From the NCBI GenBank assembly GCA_037127255.1, contig JBANSL010000012.1, forward strand, positions 41,531,115 through 41,595,114: DNA of 64,000 nt, in the 5' to 3' direction. This document shows, in pieces, positions 22,640 to 34,006 of the stretch. The position numbers and the translations under genes were made by a program. The DNA is from Persicaria tinctoria. Taxonomy: Eukaryota; Streptophyta; Magnoliopsida; Caryophyllales; Polygonaceae. Every line of letters begins with the position of its first letter. Position 1 is the first letter of the stretch. Under the pieces are notes generated by a model, which saw nothing but the letters and a program-made list of their open reading frames with translations, did no database searches and had not been told where the DNA came from.

Positions 22640-23364
22640 GTATGTTATTTGAATTATTTATTTTATTTGATTTATTTTTATAGTTTTATAACATAGTTTG
22701 ATAGATTATAATATAGTTTTATAATATAATTTGATAGATTATAATTGATAGTATATAGTTTTTATGATTTGTTATATGTTTATAATATATAGTTTGATAG
22801 ATAATAATATAGTTTTATAATATAATTTGATAGATTGTAGTAGATAATATATAATTTGTGTGGTTTGATAGTATATAGTTTTTATGGTTTATAATATAAT
22901 TTGATAGATTTAATTATAGTTTGTACATAAAGTACAAACTACATTAAAATAAAAAAACATTAAAATATATTAAAATACATAGAAATAAATTAAAATTGAA
23001 AGACAATAAAAAACATTAAAAGCGATTAATATATATTAAAATATATTAAAAGACATTAAAACATATTAAAATATATTAAAATACATCAAAAGACCTTAGA
23101 ATAACATTAAAATACATTAAAATAAAAAACATTAAAATATATTTAAATATATTCAAATACATAGAAATAAATTAAAATTGAAAGACAATAAAAAACATTA
23201 AAAGCGATTAATATATTAAAAGACATTAAAACATATTAAAATACATCAAAAGACATTAGAATACATTAAAATAAAAACATTAAAACATATTAAAATATAT
23301 TAAATTACATTAACATATATTGAAAAGATATTAGTAGCCAACTGGATCATAATAACAAGCAGGG
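22640..23364 (+). other. AT-rich tract (probable intron) of copy B
   Basis: The tract is composed of TTTGATAGATTATAATATAG words and then many CATTAAAATATATTAAAA words, with a block duplicated (about 22940-23085 and 23090-23230). It corresponds to 9720-10037 plus 11265-11388 plus 19955-20050 in copy A. No coding signal is seen. Confidence 0.7.
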
Positions 23365-23874
23365 AGGCTATTAAGGGGGGATGGTACCCTACGACCTGTT
23401 AGGTTCGGTGACCTGGCAGCGGTTAGTCAGATTGAGGAGGAGACGGTACCCCACTCGGCCGTAGATGAGACACATAAAGTAGATGATCTGCTGATGTCTG
23501 CAGAGGGCTACCAGCAGTCGATGGGGAACCCCCCGGCTGACGAGGATGACAACTTTTGGGGGGTCTACCATCTTGGGATCCTTCTGGCGATGCGACAGAG
23601 GGGCGGGAGCCTTCCTTGTGGGTTCCTAACGTCGATCTCATTGGCTTCTGTGGATGACAGGATATCTGACGTCGTAGAGAAGGCTAACGACGGGCAGAAG
23701 GGGCTGGTTGAGGGGCAGGGGGCCAACAGGAGGGGGGGCAAGAGGGCCGGGATCAGGCTCAGGGGGGCCCACAGGAGGGGGGGGGGGCAGGAGGGCCGGG
23801 ATCAGGGTCAAAGGGCCCACATGAGGGGGGACAGGAAGAGCCCGCGCCCATCCCTGCGCAGGCTGCCGCACCGG

Positions 23875-25156
23875 ATGTGCAGGTCGACCCATTCTTACCA
23901 CCGGGAGATCTGCCGGTGTCTTACAGGCATCACCGAGCATACCGGGTGTCGAGGGAGCCGACTGTGGATCTGCCGTTGTTGAAGTTCCACCATCAGGCAA
24001 CTCATCTGTTGCCGTTTGACCCATACATTTTTTAGGGCCCAGGGACCTGGTTATAGGATCTTATCCCACCGGGCACCCCGTAGCTGAGGTCCCTCCATTG
24101 GGAGTGTGTAGACGATTTCACTTGCACCGCATTCCTGGAGCATTGGCGCTCGGAGACCAGCTCTTTCCACTTTCCATGGGGCGAGATGACCATCACGCTG
24201 AACGATGTTGCCTGCCTCATGGGGCTTCCGATTGAGGGTCTGCCGTGTCTGTCACATCTGGCCCCGTGGGCGTTGATCCACACCGTCGCTTAGTACTACC
24301 AAATCACCCCACAGGCCCTGACATCATACAGACATGCTGGCGGCCCTCCCGTTACTTGGTTGACTGCCCTGAGGATCGCGAGACACGGGCCGTTCATCGA
24401 CCCAGCCCCCGCTGATGACCCCGACGCCGGAGCTGAGCTTGAGCAGATTCGGCTGCGCACGCATATGGGAGGGGGGCAGCCACAAGATGATCCCGCACAG
24501 CGTCGGTTTCTCCACCTTGGGTACCTAGCCACCGCTGTCGCCGCGACTCTGTTTGTGGACAAATCGCAGAGCCGGATCCCATGGAAGATTTTCGGCCTTT
24601 TTTGGGACATCCCCCGGACGGCCACCCTTGCATGGACTGCAGGTGCCCTCGCATGTCTGTACAGGGGCCTAGGCGAGGGTACCCGAGCAGGTGCGAAGGG
24701 TATAGATCGCTGCACGTCATCGAGCCGAGTCAGGTCACCCGCGACGCCACCTTGAAGACCAAGTACGTCGCCGTGTTTGACCGCGGGCACGACAGGTGGC
24801 GGGACTTGGAAGACGAGCGTCGCTTCTACCGGCTGGCCGATCACAGACGCACCTGCGAGGAGTGTCAGGAAGGTGTCACTGTAGATTACCTAGCTTGGTA
24901 CGCGTCGCAGAGCCGGCCGTACATGCTGCCCACCACGCCACCCCATCCGGACCCTCCGACGCCCGTCCATCCGATCACCCTGGATCCATGAGTGGACCTC
25001 CCTCTGCATCTAACCATCCCTCCGGAGGTAGCGACCCGGATGCACGAGAAAGAGGGCTATATCCGGGCCCGGGCTACCGACCCTCGCATTCAGCAGATTT
25101 TAGACGAGGTGACGGAGATTTTGGATGAGGTTGTACGCCATCCACCTGGACATTGA
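23875..25156 (+). pseudogene. Plant mobile domain gene of MULE copy B
   Basis: The PMD homologue is more complete than in copy A. It keeps the segment leading to EHWRSETSSFHFPWGEMTI and then TLNDVACLMGLPIEGLP, a typical PMD core, and a central WKIFGLFWDIPRTATL block, ending at 25156. It is broken by in-frame stops near 24034, 24053, 24083 and 24293 (several where copy A has CAG or CAA), a frameshift near 24700 and a further stop at 24989. The upstream region 23365-23874 is G-rich with uncertain frame. On its own it cannot give a full protein. Confidence 0.8.
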
Positions 25157-25406
25157 TGTACATTTATGTTACGACTTTTACAATATCTATCTTTATATTA
25201 TACTTTTATGTTACGACTTTTGTATCTATCTCTATATTTCTATCTTGAGTAGATTTTGAACGAAATGGCTAATCTAGACTCCTCTCATTTCTTCTGAGTC
25301 ATATTAAACGAAAACGTCAAGAACGAAAACGAAAATGTTAGGTAAGGGTAGTTAGGGTTTAGGGTTTGGCTAGGGTGGGAGGGTTTGTCCGCCATCTTCG
25401 GGTTAG

Positions 25407-25545
25407 GGTTTGCACGTCCTTAAGGACGTGCAAAATGCACGTCGTTGACCACGTGCATGCACGTCGTTGACCACGTGCATGCACGTCGTTGACCACGTGC
25501 ATGCACGTCGTTGACCACATGCATTTTGCACGTTCTTTTGGACGT
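25407..25545. repeat. Tandem palindromic 26-bp repeats in copy B
   Basis: Several units of the form TGCACGTCGTTGACCACG-TGCA follow one another, starting with GCACGTCCTTAAGGACGTGC and ending with GCACGTTCTTTTGGACGTGC. Each unit is itself close to an inverted repeat, so the array can fold into serial or extended hairpins. It sits between the PMD gene and the transposase gene. Confidence 0.85.
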
Positions 25546-25663
25546 GCACTCGCGTACCTTTGACGAAAAACCGCCTATTTGAAGTGGAGGGGGATAACTT
25601 GATTCCACACTCCAAAACAAAGTCCGACTTAGTTCGATATATTCCTTCACCATTAGAATCGCT

Positions 25664-28491
25664 ATGGCCGAGTCGCAAGGGAATCGAGGTCTCCCAGTTC
25701 GCTAGGTACAAATACTTTTCGTATAGTTCAATTATTCCATTTGCTTTGTGTTATGTTTATATGTCCACTCATGTTATTACAGTATCGAGACTTCACACCC
25801 AAGTTCTCGGACCCAAAGGTTTGGAATGACCATAACGAAATGGTTACGCATTTCAAGGACTTGGGTCTGAGACACTACATGATTTTAGTAATCAAGCGGT
25901 CTTGGACGGGGGCGTCAAACCGTCCAGCGGGTTTCTCCTTGCTTGCGAGCAGTATGGGGAGTACCGACCACGTGGGAGGAAGCTTCGAAGCACGCAATCA
26001 AAGATCAACGGATGTCAATTCTCTTTACATGGGCACGAAGCTCCGCCGGGTCACTGGGTTATGACAGTAACCCACGGTATTCATAACCGCGGGCTTCCCA
26101 CGAGCTTGAAGGGCCATGCCATCGCCGGACAGATGACAGAGGGGGAAAAGAAGATGGCTAGGTGGATGAAGGAAATTGGCACTCCTCCAAAATCCATTGG
26201 GTACGGATTGAGGCAGTTGGATGAGACCAGCGTCACGTCGTCACGTTCCCTTAACAACACGCTCAACAAGATGGTCGTCGAAGAAAGGGGTAGTCAGACG
26301 ATGACCCAAGATACCCTGCATCGTCTGCGGGAAAGAGGGTACTACTACGAGTTCAGACGACATCTGGATGACGAAAACGTCGTGAGCGACCTTTTCCTGG
26401 CGCATCCTGACGGGATACAGCTTCTCCGAAGGTTCCATTACGTCATCGTATTGGACAACACGTACAAAACAAATGCGTAAGTTACATATTTACGATTACA
26501 TTATTACACATATAGTCAATTATAAAGTATTGTACATGTAACATATTTACACTTGCACATATGTGATTCCATTGTGCGAGGTGGTCGGGTTCACACCCTC
26601 AGGCAATACTTACTGCATCTCTATGCCTTCATATCGCACGAGAACGAAGAGACATACGCCTGGGTGTTGCGTCAGCTTCAGATCTTGCTTGGGATGGTTC
26701 AACCTCAATCTATTATGACTGATCGGGAGCTAGGCCTCTTGGCGGCGCTGAATGTTGTCTTCCCCAACGTCTAGCATCTCCTTTGCTGGTTACACGTGAT
26801 GAGAAGATGCGAGGAAGCTGCTCTGAAGATCACAAAGAATTTAAACCACGCTGGGACCTTCAAGGGCAACTGTTGGGGGTTGTTTCAATCGAGGCTGGAG
26901 GAATCATTCAACCGCCGTCGTCGGGCGCTACACGCTGCATGGAACCCATTCCCAGGTGTAGTGGCGTATTTAGAGGCGGTGTGGCTTCCGTACAGCAGGA
27001 GCATCGTACGATACTACGTAGATAATGTCTTCCATCTCGGCACCCGTACGACAAACAGGTACACCTTACTTCATATCTCCCATTACAATATGATATGACT
27101 TCAAACATTTAGTTGTATGCACTTCAATGTGTACAGAGTTGAGGGTCAACACAAGGTTCTGAAGGAGGCACTGCACTCATCGACTGGTGACTTTCGCATT
27201 GTGATCGATGCAATCCATAGAGTCAACGATTGTCAACTACATGAGCTGCAGACTGCTTTGGAGATCGACCTCTTCAAATGGCCAACAACGGCGCATAAAG
27301 TCAACCTTTTTGACGAGGTAAAGACTTTAATCTCCAAAAAGTGCTTCGATTATATGTACAAGATGTGGCAGGATGTCATGAACCAAAACATTCCACGGAC
27401 CGACATTAAAGGGTTTGTTACGGGATCCCTTGTGTCAATGAGATTAAGGCATACGTCAACTCCGGTACTCCGATACCCGCCGAGGACATCCACCCGTTCT
27501 GGATGGATTTGTCATAGACTGACATCGACGACAGCCCACAGCTGTATGAGCTGTCATCTTCATACACGACTTCCAACGATGTATGCGACGATGAGCTCCA
27601 CCTATTCTCATCTGCAAGCGTCCGAAGGAAAGGGAGGCCTCGGGGGTCGAGGAATGCCTGTAGAACCAACCCGTTGCCATACGTTGAGTTAAGGGAAATA
27701 TTTGAGAGAGAAGAAGCACGTGCTGCTCGAAATGCTGCTCGATACCGTCCACAAGCGACCTCAGCTTGATGTGGACGTGATGATGTGTTCGGAGGGTTCA
27801 ACTGGGGTCGAAACAACGTTCATCCCTTCATGCTCGGTCATATTGAGGGTGTGAGGGACACTGTTGGATATGGTCATTGTGGCTACCGTGCTTTGGCGTC
27901 ATTGACACCGATCGACGAGTCTGCTTTTTCGGAACTCAAAACGTTATTATACAATCACTTGGAGGATCACACCGATCTCTACACCGATTGTTATATGAGA
28001 GGGTATCCATTCCAGTACGTCGACTACCAGAGATGGGCGGGACCTGTGCATGGTGATAGGAGACGGTGGATAGAGCTACCCATCATGGGCTTAGTATTTG
28101 CAACGGTATATCAGATTCCTCTCGTCGTACTAGCTTGGCATCATCCGTTCACATGTCTCCCCATGACCTCGCCGACACCTGCTAACAACCCTCAATCAGA
28201 AACCCTTGGTTTAGCATGCATCGGAAACCAAGACCATTTTGCCGCGGTACGACTTCAAACGTCTTTTTTTATTACATATTCTTGATTTTCATCTATATGT
28301 CAATACTCTAAATCAAATTTCCGTTCTCATAGATATGGTTGCGTCCTAACGCTCCTATTCCGCCGGCTTCACTAGAATGGGTCGCACATCATCAACCGAG
28401 CGTCGAAGGATGGGATGCTCCGTTTCAAGCTCAATTTGAGAGATTTCGAGCCTTACGTGTCGAGTCCGGTCGCCCTTTACACTTTTCCTAG
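25664..28491 (+). pseudogene. MULE transposase with SWIM remnant, AT-hook-like motif and OTU cysteine protease domain
   Basis: Inferred start ATG at 25664. Introns at about 25706-25782, 26477-26560, 27059-27136 and 28247-28332 restore frames. The order is: a FAR1-like N-terminal region (LLACEQYGEYRPRGRKL, 25930-26060); the MULE catalytic core with DNTYKTN (first Asp), MTDRELGLL (second Asp) and RVEGQHKVLKEAL after the third intron (third acidic residue); a SWIM-type end (GIPCVNEIKAYV); a GRPRG AT-hook-like motif near 27630; and an OTU fold with GYGHCGYRALA (catalytic Cys) and NQDHFAA (catalytic His), ending at TAG 28491. Family role: the transposase cuts and pastes the element; OTU proteins are deubiquitinases, and the role here is unknown. 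Defects: stops at 25703, 26772, about 27518 and 27766, and frameshifts near 25900, 26620 and 27415. The third-exon acceptor is lost or unclear. Confidence 0.82.
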
Positions 28492-28677
28492 ATTTTATTC
28501 TACCAGTTTATTAAAATTATGGATGTAAACATTTTTTCCGTTCCTTGTAATATTATTCGCATATTATCCGAATGAAAACCTTAACAATTATTGCTTGCCA
28601 TTTAATTAGACCCTAAATCCTTCAAATCAACTAGCTAAACCCTTCAATTTTTTCAACTAACAATAAAAAACCCTCGG

Positions 28678-28708
28678 AAACCCTAAACCCTAAACCCTAA
28701 ACCTTAAA
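28678..28708 (-). repeat. Telomere-like (CCCTAAA)n run
   Basis: Three to four CCCTAAA units adjoin the right subterminal region of MULE copy B. Inverse TTTAGGG words occur at 21896-21910 and 25349-25362. They look like part of the element rather than a true interstitial telomere. Confidence 0.7.
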
Positions 28709-28718
28709 CGTGAAACTC

Positions 28719-28870
28719 TAACTAGGGTTTGCACGTCGAAAGCAACGTGCAATATTTGCACGTCGTTAAGGACGTGCAAATATTGCACGTCGTTAAGGAC
28801 GTGCAAATATTGAAAGTTGTTAAGGACGTGCAAATATTGCATGTTACTTTCGACGTGCAAACCCTAGTTT
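28719..28870. repeat. About 150-bp palindrome in the right subterminal region
   Basis: AACTAGGGTTTGCACGTCGAAAG at the left is matched by its inverse (CTTTCGACGTGCAAACCCTAGTT) at the right. Between lie four palindromic GTTAAGGACGTGCAAATATT-type units. Further GCACGT units continue to 28940 and the end GCGGTGTA at 28966. As RNA this would make a long hairpin. Confidence 0.82.
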
Positions 28871-28990
28871 GCTAGTCGACGTGCACAATTCCACACTTGC
28901 ACGTTGTTAACGACGTGCATGCACGTCTATAAGGACGTGCAAATCCATAATCACCATTTGCGGTGTATCTATCAACACCCATTTATTGAG

Positions 28991-29280
28991 ATTGTACTGT
29001 TAATATGTAGAGGATACATTGTAGAATTAAAATTAAAGGTTTTCCAGTGGGTCGAGCTGGTCGACGCAAGCCGGTTTACCTGGTGCGTGGCTCTTGTCGG
29101 CTGGGTATTGTACTATTAATATGTAGAGGATACATTGTAGAATTAGAATTATAGGTTTTTCTAGTGGGTCGAGCCGGTCGGCGCAAGCCGATTTACCTGG
29201 TACGTGGCTCTTGCCGGCTGGGTCACATGCCCGGGAATTGCTACCAAAGGTGTGTTCCTCGTCATAAAAAAAAAGAATTA
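28991..29280 (+). repeat. 116-bp tandem duplication followed by a LINE-like poly(A) tail
   Basis: Units 28991-29106 and 29107-29222 differ at about ten sites, mostly by transitions. Both contain CGCAAGCCG and TTTACCTGGT words. After the second copy comes GTGTTCCTCGTCATAAAAAAAAAG, which looks like the 3' end of a plant L1-type LINE. Bases 29281-29400 hold a T-rich tract and a short duplication of CTCAATTAGACTTT (about 29369 and 29398). Confidence 0.6.
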
Positions 29281-29399
29281 TAGGTTTTCATTTGAAATGA
29301 TTTTTTAAGATGGACTGATCATTAAAGAGAATATTTTCTTTTTTTTTTATCTAAAAAGAGAATATTTTCTCAATTAGACTTTTACTACGTAACATATTC

Positions 29400-32080
29400 T
29401 CAATTAGACTTTGATCCCTAAAAGTGACAACCCGACAACTACAAACCATTTCAGACCAATTAGCCTTTGCTCAACAATTTACAAAGATATAGCCAAAATC
29501 ATTGCAGAAAGGATGAAACCGATTTTAAAGAAAATTATCCACCCCTTCCAAGGGGCCTTTGTATCAGACAGGGCCATCCAAGACAACGTCTTAATAGACC
29601 ATGAAATCTTCCACTCATTTAAAAGCAAACGCGGAAAAGAAGGATGGATTGTTGTCAAACTAGATATGGAAAAGGCATATGATAGAGTAGAATGAGACTT
29701 CCTATTCAGCGTTCTAGAAAAAATCGACTTTTGCCAAAAATTCCGAACATGGATAGAGCAATGTGTCAAGACCGTCTCCTTCTCAATCTTGGTTAATGAT
29801 AGCCCCACGGACCCTTTCATACCAGCGAGAGGGATCAGACAAGGAGACCCACTCTCACCCTATTTATTCATCATAGGAGCAGAAATTCTTGCTAGTAAAT
29901 TACAAGCCGCTTCAAACCAGTTAGACAAATCTGTCAGATTCAAAATATCTAGATTAGGCATGAAAATGCCCTTCCTATCCTTCGCGGATGATATGATGAT
30001 ATTCGCAAAGGGAAACCAAGACTCGTGTCGAGTGATGAAGAATATTATTGACGAATATTGTTCCATATCGGGACAAAAGGTCAATTTCCACAAATCGGCC
30101 TTTCAAACTACCCCAAAAGCTTTGAACAGTACAAAACAACTGATCCAAAGTACGATCCATATTACAAACTAGATAGCACTTGATAAATACCTTGGCTGTC
30201 CCATTATCAATGGTCGAGTCAACCGAACCACATTTGAAGAAACAGTAACAAAAACCAGGCAACAACTCACGAAATGGGAAGCCAACTCTCTTTCACAAGA
30301 AGGAAGGGCGACCCTAATAAGATCAAATTTGGCAACTATGCCAAATTATATTATGCAAAATTTTATGCTCCCTACAACAATCCATAAAGAACTTGACCAA
30401 ATAAACATATGTTTCTTCTGGAACAAAGATCAATCCTTTTCCCCCTTGATTGGTTGGGACAAGGTGTGTAAGCAGAAACGATTGGGAGGCGCAGGAATAC
30501 ATAAAACAAAAGATATGAACCAAGCACTACAAATGAAATTGCTTTGGACAATCTTAGCAGAGCCATGTAACCCATGGGTCCAAGTGATTAAAGAAAAATG
30601 TTGGAAAGAAACCCCCGTCCTTGAATACCAGCGAAAAGGCAATTCATCTTGGCAATAGGCCAAACTAATGGAACTAAAAGAAGAATTCTACGTGCAAAGG
30701 ACTAATATGGCAAATAGGAAATGGAAAGGCAATAAATTTTTGGAAAGACATCTGGCTAGACGGAAAACCACTACAAGGTCGACAACATCCAAACATCACA
30801 ATCAACGAAAATGAAAAAGCGAAAAAATACATTGATATCAACAAGAAATGGAATATTGATGAACTATCCAACATCCTTCCAATGGAGGTGGTCAACAAGA
30901 TCGATGACATCTATATACCAGAACACGAGATAGAAGACAGACTATACTAGAAACCAAGTAAAAATGGTTGGTTTAGTACAGAAAGTGCCCTAGCACACAT
31001 CACAGAGCAAAACACAGAAGAAAATTGTGACACGACATGAATATGGAACCTAGACACATTCTCGAAAGTCAAAAACTTCATATGGAAACTTACACTAGAT
31101 GGAATCCCAACGAAAACCAGACTAGCAAACAAAGGCATTCATGTTCCATTATCTTGGGTTTTGTGTGAGCGGATGGATGAGAGTCCAATCCATCTCTTTA
31201 CCGAATGCCACAACATCCTACAACTGATTCACAAAATTGACCCAAACATTGAAAAAGTGATTCGAGAAATTGACACTAGAAACAAATCAATCAAAAACTT
31301 TATATGTGAAATTTTCACTAAACTCAACCACGAGCAAAAATGAAGACTTGCGACGACATGGTAGAGCCTATGGATAAGCAGGAATCGACAAGTATTTGAA
31401 AACCTCAATACAACATCCATCCATACTATGGAGAATTACACCAAACAACAAATACATAACTGGGCCGCCTCTAAATTGACCTTTGAAGAGGAGGCCACAT
31501 GCCACCTCCAGAAAACTCAAACAACTCAACCACGGAGAAGAAGAAATTTGAGATGGAGCAAACCAGATGAGGGATCTTTCAAAATTAATTTCGATGGATC
31601 CAAAATATCTTCGGGTGAAGCTTCTGCAGGGTTCATTATTAGGGACCACAATGGGGCAGTTATTGAGTGTGGCGGCTTCAAATGTGGAGACATCTCAGCA
31701 TTAGCTGCGGAGGCTCTGGTGATCAGAGGAGGCATCGCCAAGGCAAATGAGCTCCGACTTTCGAGCATCAAGATTGAAGGCGACAGTCTGACCGTCATCA
31801 ATTGTTTGCAAGGCCTGTGGTGCTGCCCGTGGGAGATTGAGATGTTGATTTCTGACACCCTGCTCCTACTCCAACACTTTGCTAGGGTGCAATTCGGCCA
31901 TGTCTTCCGGGAGGTCAATTCGACCGCCGACATGATTGCATGTCTAATCCACACAACGCCCATGCGGGACCTCCTCGTTGATCCTGCTCTGCGCGTCCTC
32001 ATCCGCAAGGATGCCCTTGGATGGTGGTCCAGTAGGGCCTCACCTCATCCAAATCTTTACCTTAACAAAAAAAATAGTTA
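29400..32080 (+). pseudogene. 5'-truncated L1-type LINE: reverse transcriptase, zinc-finger region and RNase H
   Basis: The recognised protein begins in the middle of the reverse transcriptase: FRPISLCSTIYK, VKLDMEKAYDRVE (29660-29695), ARGIRQGDPLSPYLF (29825-29870) and the catalytic LSFADDMMIF (about 29978-30005). The thumb and connector follow (YLGCPI), then a decayed zf-RVT region (30960-31220) and a plant-type RNase H domain (31560-31960) with NFDGSK, ALAAEAL, IEGDSLTVI and EVNSTADM, so all its acidic residues are present. Stops interrupt at about 29694, 30170, 30656 and 30948, with frameshifts after 30660. An A-run (32068-32075) may be the remains of the tail. The endonuclease and ORF1 are absent. 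No target duplication was found. Confidence 0.88.
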
Positions 32081-32139
32081 TAAAATCTTCATGGAATCAT
32101 TACACTTTTATCATCGACTTTCCACTTTTAAAATCATCA

Positions 32140-33379
32140 GAAATTTCACGAGGTACCCTTGAGGTATCGCTTAATTCACGCGGTGACCAATAGTTTTACA
32201 CCATTCACGTGGTACCTCCGAGGTTTTGAATCCTTTCACCTCGTACCCTTCACCCTTTATTTTAACGGTTTCCGTTAGTTCAAAATTTAAAAAAAATCAA
32301 TTGAATTGACATAGAAGGAACGGAAGAAAGAAAACGGAGATGGAAGATGGCGGCGATTTCCGCCCCTCAAGTGCCATGAATGGAACTATGGAAGCCACGA
32401 TTCAAGTGCCCCCACCTCCGATTTCTGATCGAGGCTCGGCGCTAAGCCCTTTCAGGCCCTAGAGGACTGTATTCGGGCAATGTCCATGGGTCGGCGATGA
32501 AGTGTCCCACACCGCTGCGTTGGAAGGGACTTCGATGCCGCCGTCGCTGAAAACCTAATCAGCAACCTGACCCTTTCGTATGCTCCTCCGGAGAATCTGC
32601 ATAAGCGACGTCGGATTGATTACAGGCCTTGGATGCCAGATCTAGGGGAGAAGGTCATGATCGGGCAGAACTCGAGGTTTTTTTTTAATCTGGTTTTACA
32701 AGGCAAGAAACCATAATTGTCATAATCTCTTCTTCCCTCAGCCTGTTCATAATCTCCATATCAGAAGAGATTCACTGGATCTGGTCAAGCGACGGAACAA
32801 GCGGGTTTCGGATGGTGGTGATAGGGAGGATGTCGGATGGTGGTGATAGGGTGGATTTTGAATGTACGGGATGGTGGTGATAAGGCAGGTTTCGGATGGT
32901 GGTGAAGTCGTAACAGGGGGCGGGATTCAGAGGAGACGATGAACAAGAGAAACCTTCGGATCTAGTCAAGCGACGGAACAGGGGAAGCGGAGAAGACAAT
33001 GAACAGTACACCAACTTCAGATCAGGCCGAGTGGTGTGCAAAACTGACTTTGAATGATGTGGATCTAAAAGATCCTTTGATGGGGAGTCCACCTATGGAG
33101 GTAGCGTGGCCGGAGTAGGACTCGAAGTTGGTGGATGTGGATCTGTGCAGGACTCGAAGCCGGTGGAGGTAGCGTGCCGTGCAGAACTGGCCTTTTTTTT
33201 TTTTATAATTTTCCACTAACCTTTTAATTCAGTAATGAAGTAACGGGACTGTTAAAAAAAAGGGGGGGAAGGGTACGAGGTGAAAGCAATCAAAACCTCG
33301 GGGGTACCACGTGAATGATGCAAAACAATTGGTCACCGCGTGAATTAAGTGATACCTCAAGGGTACCTCATGGAATTTC
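32140..33379. mobile_element. 1.24-kb element with long terminal inverted repeats and GC-rich interior (MULE or Pack-MULE type)
   Basis: Bases 32140-32290 and 33230-33379 are inverted copies about 110-150 bp long (shared words GAGGTACCCTTGAGGTATC, AATTCACGCGGTGACCAAT and CACGTGGTACC). The interior is GC-rich with exon-like stretches (for example 32500-32625) and a plausible acceptor or donor, but I do not recognise the source gene. A minisatellite CGGATGGTGGTGATAGG occurs four times at 32808-32905, and the word AAGCGACGGAACA occurs twice. Flanks TTAAAATCATCA and TTTAATCATTG may be a decayed 9-10-bp duplication. Confidence 0.65.
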
Positions 33380-33790
33380 TGTTTAATCATTGAATTTGAT
33401 GAAATTAGCTCAATATTAGATCCGGCAATACCTACCCGAGTCGAGAAAGTTGATCCGACTAATCTGATCCAAATCCGAGGGACACCTAAATAATTGGAAT
33501 ATTTTTTTTTGGATTTGAGACAGACTGACCCGATCCGAGTTATATCCGAACGCAAAAGTAATTCGAACCCGATTATATATCACGATCCAAAATCAACCCG
33601 AAGCCCGAAATCACCTTAGCTAAACATATCCAAAACCCGAAAATACCCAAACTCGATTATACCCGATACCCGAAATAACTCAAACCTGATATAAAGCCAA
33701 TAAAAATCTTACCATTTCCTCTACAATACTCAAAACGGATTAATACTTAATAATAGATGTTAATATTAGAGAAAATTTGGTATTTTGTAC
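33380..33790. other. Degenerate dispersed repeat, no gene
   Basis: The sequence is rich in CCCGA, GATCCGA and AACCCG words (33420-33700), like the region near 5780-5910 in inverse sense. The class is unknown. No coding signal is seen. Confidence 0.4.
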
Positions 33791-34006
33791 ACTTACCGGC
33801 TTTTAATTAAGTGATTAACCACTTTAAATGTTTTTTTAGGCCTTATGACCCTCGTTAAAAGTTTTTTAGGTCAGTTTTCTCCTTCACGCAACTCAGCCCG
33901 ATCGATAGCTCTTCCTCCCCTTCTCCTCCTGCCAGCGATTTCTCGCCCGTTCTTCCTCCGTTTTGTCGACTTCTTCTTCCTTCCATCTCCCGTGGAAGCG
34001 CTCGAA

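Larger units (their letters stand above)
21926..28966 (+). mobile_element. Mutator-like element copy B with PMD, transposase and OTU domain
   Basis: About 7 kb lies between TACACCACAAATCCGCACG (21928) and its inverse, ending GCGGTGTA (28966). The order inside is: palindromic GCACGT subterminal repeats, a GA-rich leader and first PMD exon (22373-22639), an AT-rich intron, the PMD pseudogene, a second palindromic array (25407-25545), a transposase-SWIM-OTU pseudogene (25664-28491), telomere-like words, a 150-bp palindrome and the right end. All genes point the same way. Numerous stops and at least two frameshifts show that the copy is dead. The target duplication is not clear. It lies directly after copy A in the same orientation. 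Confidence 0.75.

Noticed and set aside
22057..22696. Long ORFs in both directions over the GA-rich leader
   Set aside because: These are artefacts of (GA)n, giving Arg/Glu and Ser/Leu runs. Only the part after ATG 22373 is kept as a tentative exon.
25407..25545. CRISPR-like short regular repeats
   Set aside because: This is a plant nuclear context. The units adjoin without unique spacers and are palindromic parts of a transposon.
28678..28708. True interstitial telomere
   Set aside because: Only three to four CCCTAAA units, recurring at corresponding places in both MULE copies, so they belong to the element.
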